Shown here one piece after another: positions 61,250 to 64,000 of a stretch of DNA of 64,000 nt. Below the pieces are notes generated by a model. The model did not search any database. It had not been told where the DNA came from and worked only from the letters and a program-made list of their open reading frames with translations. The DNA is from Desulfobacterales bacterium. Its GTDB lineage: Bacteria; Desulfobacterota; Desulfobacteria; Desulfobacterales; JAFDDL01. Each line of letters opens with the position of its first letter. Position 1 is the first letter of the stretch. Position numbers and translations under genes: made by a program. The stretch spans positions 240,579 through 304,578 of the forward strand of contig JAVEYW010000005.1 of NCBI GenBank assembly GCA_034003325.1, given 5' to 3'.

Positions 61250-62044
61250 ATGAAAGATATTCAGAGTCTTCCCGACTACCGAAATATACCCATCGATGAA
61301 GTCGGCATCAAAAATCTGCGTTACCCCGTAACGGTTAAAGATCGCGCCAATATCATTCAACACACCGTTGCATCCATTAATATGTATGTCGATTTGCCGC
61401 ACAGCACCAAGGGAACGCACATGAGCCGGTTTGTTGAAATTCTGCAGATGATCCGGCCCGAATTTTCGATCAAAAACATTTCCGCGGTTTTGGCGCAGAT
61501 GAAGGCGCACCTGAACGCCGCTTCGGCGCATATCGAGATATCCTTTCCGTATTTTATTGAGAAAAAATCACCGGTAAGCGGTGCCCCCGGGCTGATGGAC
61601 TACACCTGTTCCATTATCGGTTCCAGCGATCGAGACGGTCGGGTGGATCTTATGTCCGAGGTACTCGTCCCCATCACCTCCGTGTGCCCCTGTTCAAAAG
61701 AAATCAGTGACGCGGGGGCACATAATCAGCGGGGGGAGGTGAGTTTATCCACACGGTTCAAGAAATTTATTTGGCTGGAGGATATGATCGAGCTGGTGGA
61801 ATCGAGCGCTTCCTGTGAGGTCTACTCCGTATTAAAGCGCGTGGATGAAAAATCCGTGACTGAAAAAGGGTTTGAGAATCCGAAATTTGTCGAGGACATT
61901 GTCCGGGATATCGCGCTGCATCTATACGGGGATGATAATATCACCTGGTTTTCGGTCAGTGCGGAAAACTTCGAGTCGATACACAATCATAGCGCATTTG
62001 CCCATATCACCGGCGACAAAAGAGGCTACGGCGCTGATGATTAA
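61250..62044 (+). CDS. folE2: GTP cyclohydrolase FolE2 (type IB)
   Basis: 264 residues. Converts GTP to dihydroneopterin triphosphate, the first step of folate and queuosine precursor synthesis, with a metal other than strictly zinc. Catalytic Cys lies in VPITSVCPCSKEISDAGAHN; NQRGEVSLS and HNHSAFAHI complete the active site. Type IB enzymes are common in anaerobes and allow growth when zinc is scarce. Last intact gene of the plus-strand block. Confidence 0.93.
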   Translation: MKDIQSLPDYRNIPIDEVGIKNLRYPVTVKDRANIIQHTVASINMYVDLPHSTKGTHMSRFVEILQMIRPEFSIKNISAVLAQMKAHLNAASAHIEISFPYFIEKKSPVSGAPGLMDYTCSIIGSSDRDGRVDLMSEVLVPITSVCPCSKEISDAGAHNQRGEVSLSTRFKKFIWLEDMIELVESSASCEVYSVLKRVDEKSVTEKGFENPKFVEDIVRDIALHLYGDDNITWFSVSAENFESIHNHSAFAHITGDKRGYGADD

Positions 62045-62083
62045 ATCACAGCTCGTTACGGCTCTGACGGATGAAACGCTCCC

Positions 62084-62845
62084 TTATTTTGTTTTAATTG
62101 CATAAACGCCATCCCTGGTTTTATTCGGTGGTTGAATTTTGGAATTCAGGCAACGAGCGAGCATGGTTTGACTCGAACCATCTTTCGGTTTGACCGCCAA
62201 TGCCCGGCGAAAATATTTGGTGGCGCTCTCCCAATTCTGATGCCGGTAGACACTCAACCCATTTTCATAGAGGCTTGCCGTTTGTATTACCCCCTGGGGT
62301 AGCATTCCGGTAAAACCGAGAATTTCATAAACGCGCAGGGCTTCTTTTTTGCCGATCACGCAAATGGTGTCGAGTTCACAGGCCGCAATTGTTTTTCCAG
62401 CCAGCATCCAAGTGAGTCGATTTACTGATCAGGATGTAAGTGCCGTATTCTTTATAGACCCCTTAAAGGCGACTGGCCGCATTGGCCGTATCTCCCATCA
62501 TAGCGTAGTTTATTCGGCTTTTGGAGCCCATATTCCCGACGACTGCGGGGCCCGTGTTCATGTCGATACGCATTTTTAATGCTGGCATTCCTCTGGATTG
62601 TCAGTTTTCCCGAAGCATTTTAAGCCTATCTTGCATATGAATACATGCCCGGCAAGCTACCGCAGCATGATCCGGCAATAGGTTGGGTGCGCCGAATTTG
62701 GCAATAATGGCATCCCCCTCAAATTTATCCACAGTTCCTTTTTGGGTCGAGTATGATGTTCGTCAGGCGTTAACCTTTCCGAAATTTCTGAAAACCCCGC
62801 GACATCAGGAAAAAAGGTGGTGATTTCCCTTTCTTCGCGGCCGAT
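62084..62845 (-). pseudogene. Decayed class III adenylate/guanylate cyclase with C-terminal TPR
   Basis: Reading the minus strand, cyclase motifs appear in order but in broken frames: TFFPDVAGFSEISERLTPDE, then VDKFEGDAIIAKFGAP, MRIDMNTGPAVVGNMGSKSR, MMGDTANAASRL and a C-terminal GKKEALRVYEILGFTG with one TPR-like repeat (ATKYFRRALAVKP). Stops (for example in the TGACAATCC near 62605) and a frame shift near 62400 break it, and the segment between the first two motifs is deleted. Intact proteins of this kind carry an N-terminal sensor. It cannot be functional as read. Confidence 0.8.
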
Positions 62846-63730
62846 TAAGATAATATTTCAGAAAGTTAATTTAAACGACTTTTTGCAAGGCCCTCACAGT
62901 TGGCAGTGGAAATGTTGGGGGAAATACGGCGACAGTAAACAATCCCATACCGTTACTCAGTGGGCTACAGTATTTATGGCCAGAGCCCTGAACTCATGTG
63001 GGCCGTGGAAGACATGCAAGGCTTGAATCGGTGAAAACGGCGTTTTGTCACTCTGCCAGAGCGAAGAGGCTTTCATGGTGGGGCTCAAAGGGCGCCATCG
63101 GCACCATTGCGGGTTGCAGGCCCCGTTATATCCTGTGACTGAAAGAACGCTATTATTGCAAAAGTATCCACGCGGCGATGCCGCATGCGTTGAAGTATTA
63201 CGTCTTTGACGCCAAGGCAGTATAACGGATTTTAAAAGCCCGCCATACCCCGTGCTAATTGGAACACATGAACGCCGGGTCGGCCTCGCGGCGCGCCGGA
63301 CCGCTGCCGCCTGAAATCAAACAACGGCCGCACCACATCTTTAAAACCAGCAATTTCGGCATGGGTCCAAAAAATGTTTAAGGTTGTTACGTTTTAAAGT
63401 GGAGGCAGCACATTGTTAAATCCTTTCAATGCGCGAATTTTAAACATAGTGGATCCCATCCTTTTCTGAACCGGCTTTCGTGATTGTGTGGCCGACATAT
63501 GCACTTACCCATGCTTTAATAAAACCCGATTAATTATCTAAAGGTATAGGTAATTGGTTTTTTTATTTTTTTCTTGACAGACCTAAAAAAAGGTGAAATG
63601 AAAACCTATAAAGTTAGATAAGCGATATAATGTAATCACAATATTACGTAGTTAAAATATTTGGAATTAATCGGTTACATCCAGCAACGTGATAATCTTT
63701 AAATTTACGTATCCTCAGCGAGGGAAACCC
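62846..63730. other. Region without an intact gene
   Basis: 885 bp between the dead cyclase and the Tat-signal gene. Short plus-strand stretches look protein-like (YSPELMWAVEDMQGL near 62985-63030) but every frame is soon interrupted. TTGACA at 63574-63579 lacks a partner -10 at normal spacing. I read it as decayed sequence plus the upstream region of the next gene. Confidence 0.5.
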
Positions 63731-63879
63731 ATGAAAAGCAATGAATATGTTAGAAGTAGGTTTTCAAGGAGGGACTTCATTAAAACCGCTACGGCGGGTG
63801 TCAGTGTTGCGAGCCTTTCGGGTTTAGGAGTCAGCTTTGCAAATGCGCATGCCCTAACCGAAGACAATGAAGTTCGAAA
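63731..63879 (+). pseudogene. Tat-signal protein, N-terminus only, cut by an insertion
   Basis: From ATG 63731 (GAGGG site seven bases ahead) about 49 residues: a twin-arginine signal SRRDFIKTATAGVSVASLSG followed by an Ala-rich cleavage region (VSFANAHA). The mature part is lost because an IS-type end starts at about 63880; the frame then runs on into IS sequence. The target protein family cannot be named from the signal alone. Confidence 0.75.
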
Positions 63880-64000
63880 TGACAACCCAAAATTGACCCC
63901 CTGCGATAACCCAATTTTGACCCCCCTATCGTTAAATAAAAAGCCCTCATTACTGTCTCTATTTCAGGAAGGGGCTGTTTTTGCGTGATGGGAGGGGCTG
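63880..64000 (+). mobile_element. IS21-family left end, runs off the window
   Basis: Starts with TG at 63880-63881 and carries two near copies of CCAAAATTGACCCCC / CCAATTTTGACCCCC (63887-63901, 63909-63923) in tandem, like the repeated transposase-binding ends of IS21 elements. The transposase genes would lie beyond base 64000. The element interrupts the Tat-signal gene. Confidence 0.6.

Noticed and set aside
62817..63026. 69-codon plus-strand frame
   Set aside because: Overlaps the decayed cyclase and contains no supported start or domain.
1..64000. tRNA or rRNA genes and CRISPR arrays
   Set aside because: No cloverleaf with a T-arm of the GGTTCGAATCC type, no rRNA segment and no regularly spaced repeats were recognised.

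Overview
The window looks like a stretch of chromosome from a strictly anaerobic sulfate-reducer-like member of the Desulfobacterota (probably Desulfobacterales). The case for this is a three-part glutamate synthase with extra ferredoxin domains, a FlgM gene beside a DVU0524-type partner, a CooT-family nickel protein, a DUF3842 protein and an IspH-UbiA fusion. Species is not assignable by eye. Most of the window is dense housekeeping sequence; accessory material sits mainly at 45.1-51.5 kb and 62.1-64.0 kb.

Layout. 0-6.4 kb (minus): tsaE (cut by the window edge), nnr, pdxJ, ybeY, a 7TM-HD phosphodiesterase and phoH, as one tight operon. 6.7-8.0 kb (plus): cvpA and mazG. 8.0-13.1 kb (minus): a class II aldolase preceded by a possible RelA/SpoT-fold gene, then a Nudix hydrolase, the FlgM pair and small unknowns. 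13.4-18.8 kb (plus): a leader with a 14-codon ORF and an intrinsic terminator, followed by split glutamate synthase. 18.8-23.6 kb (minus): regulators, an O-methyltransferase and an RNase II-type exonuclease. 23.9-26.7 kb: aconitase behind a consensus sigma-70 promoter. 26.7-33.1 kb: a FliL-like protein, a class I adenylate cyclase, a REC-TPR protein and a FapA-type protein. 33.4-38.8 kb: plsY, the ispH-ubiA fusion, cooT, a DUF3842 gene, an NYN nuclease gene, parB and parA. 39.0-45.1 kb: an M48-TPR protease, a second-type EF-G, a SLOG-like protein and a PAS-HD-GYP protein. 47.1-49.7 kb: glgC-glgA. 49.8-51.4 kb: an IS200 remnant, a structured RNA-like element and a broken surface-protein gene. 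51.4-55.4 kb: a Cys-rich mini-protein, an ADP-ribosylglycohydrolase-like gene, a phosphoesterase, a rhodanese/MauE pair and a prepilin peptidase. 55.7-62.0 kb (plus): lon, tsaB, psd, greA, rpoZ, ttcA-like and folE2. 62.1-64.0 kb: a dead class III adenylate cyclase, decayed sequence, and a Tat-signal gene cut by an IS21-type end.

How the genes relate. tsaE and tsaB both serve t6A tRNA modification but lie 58 kb apart. ybeY, phoH and the HD phosphodiesterase form a known conserved cluster of RNA maturation and nucleotide signalling. IspH and UbiA in one chain suggest coupling of isoprenoid supply to prenyl transfer. An intact class I and a decayed class III adenylate cyclase lie in the same window.

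Most notable non-genic signals: a 95-112 bp dispersed repeat (three copies plus a stub) with an internal 8-bp tandem unit that varies in number; a structured RNA candidate at 50256-50482, starting right after an ATGA, that recalls transposon-associated HEARO/omega RNAs; and the glutamate synthase leader with its small ORF and terminator.
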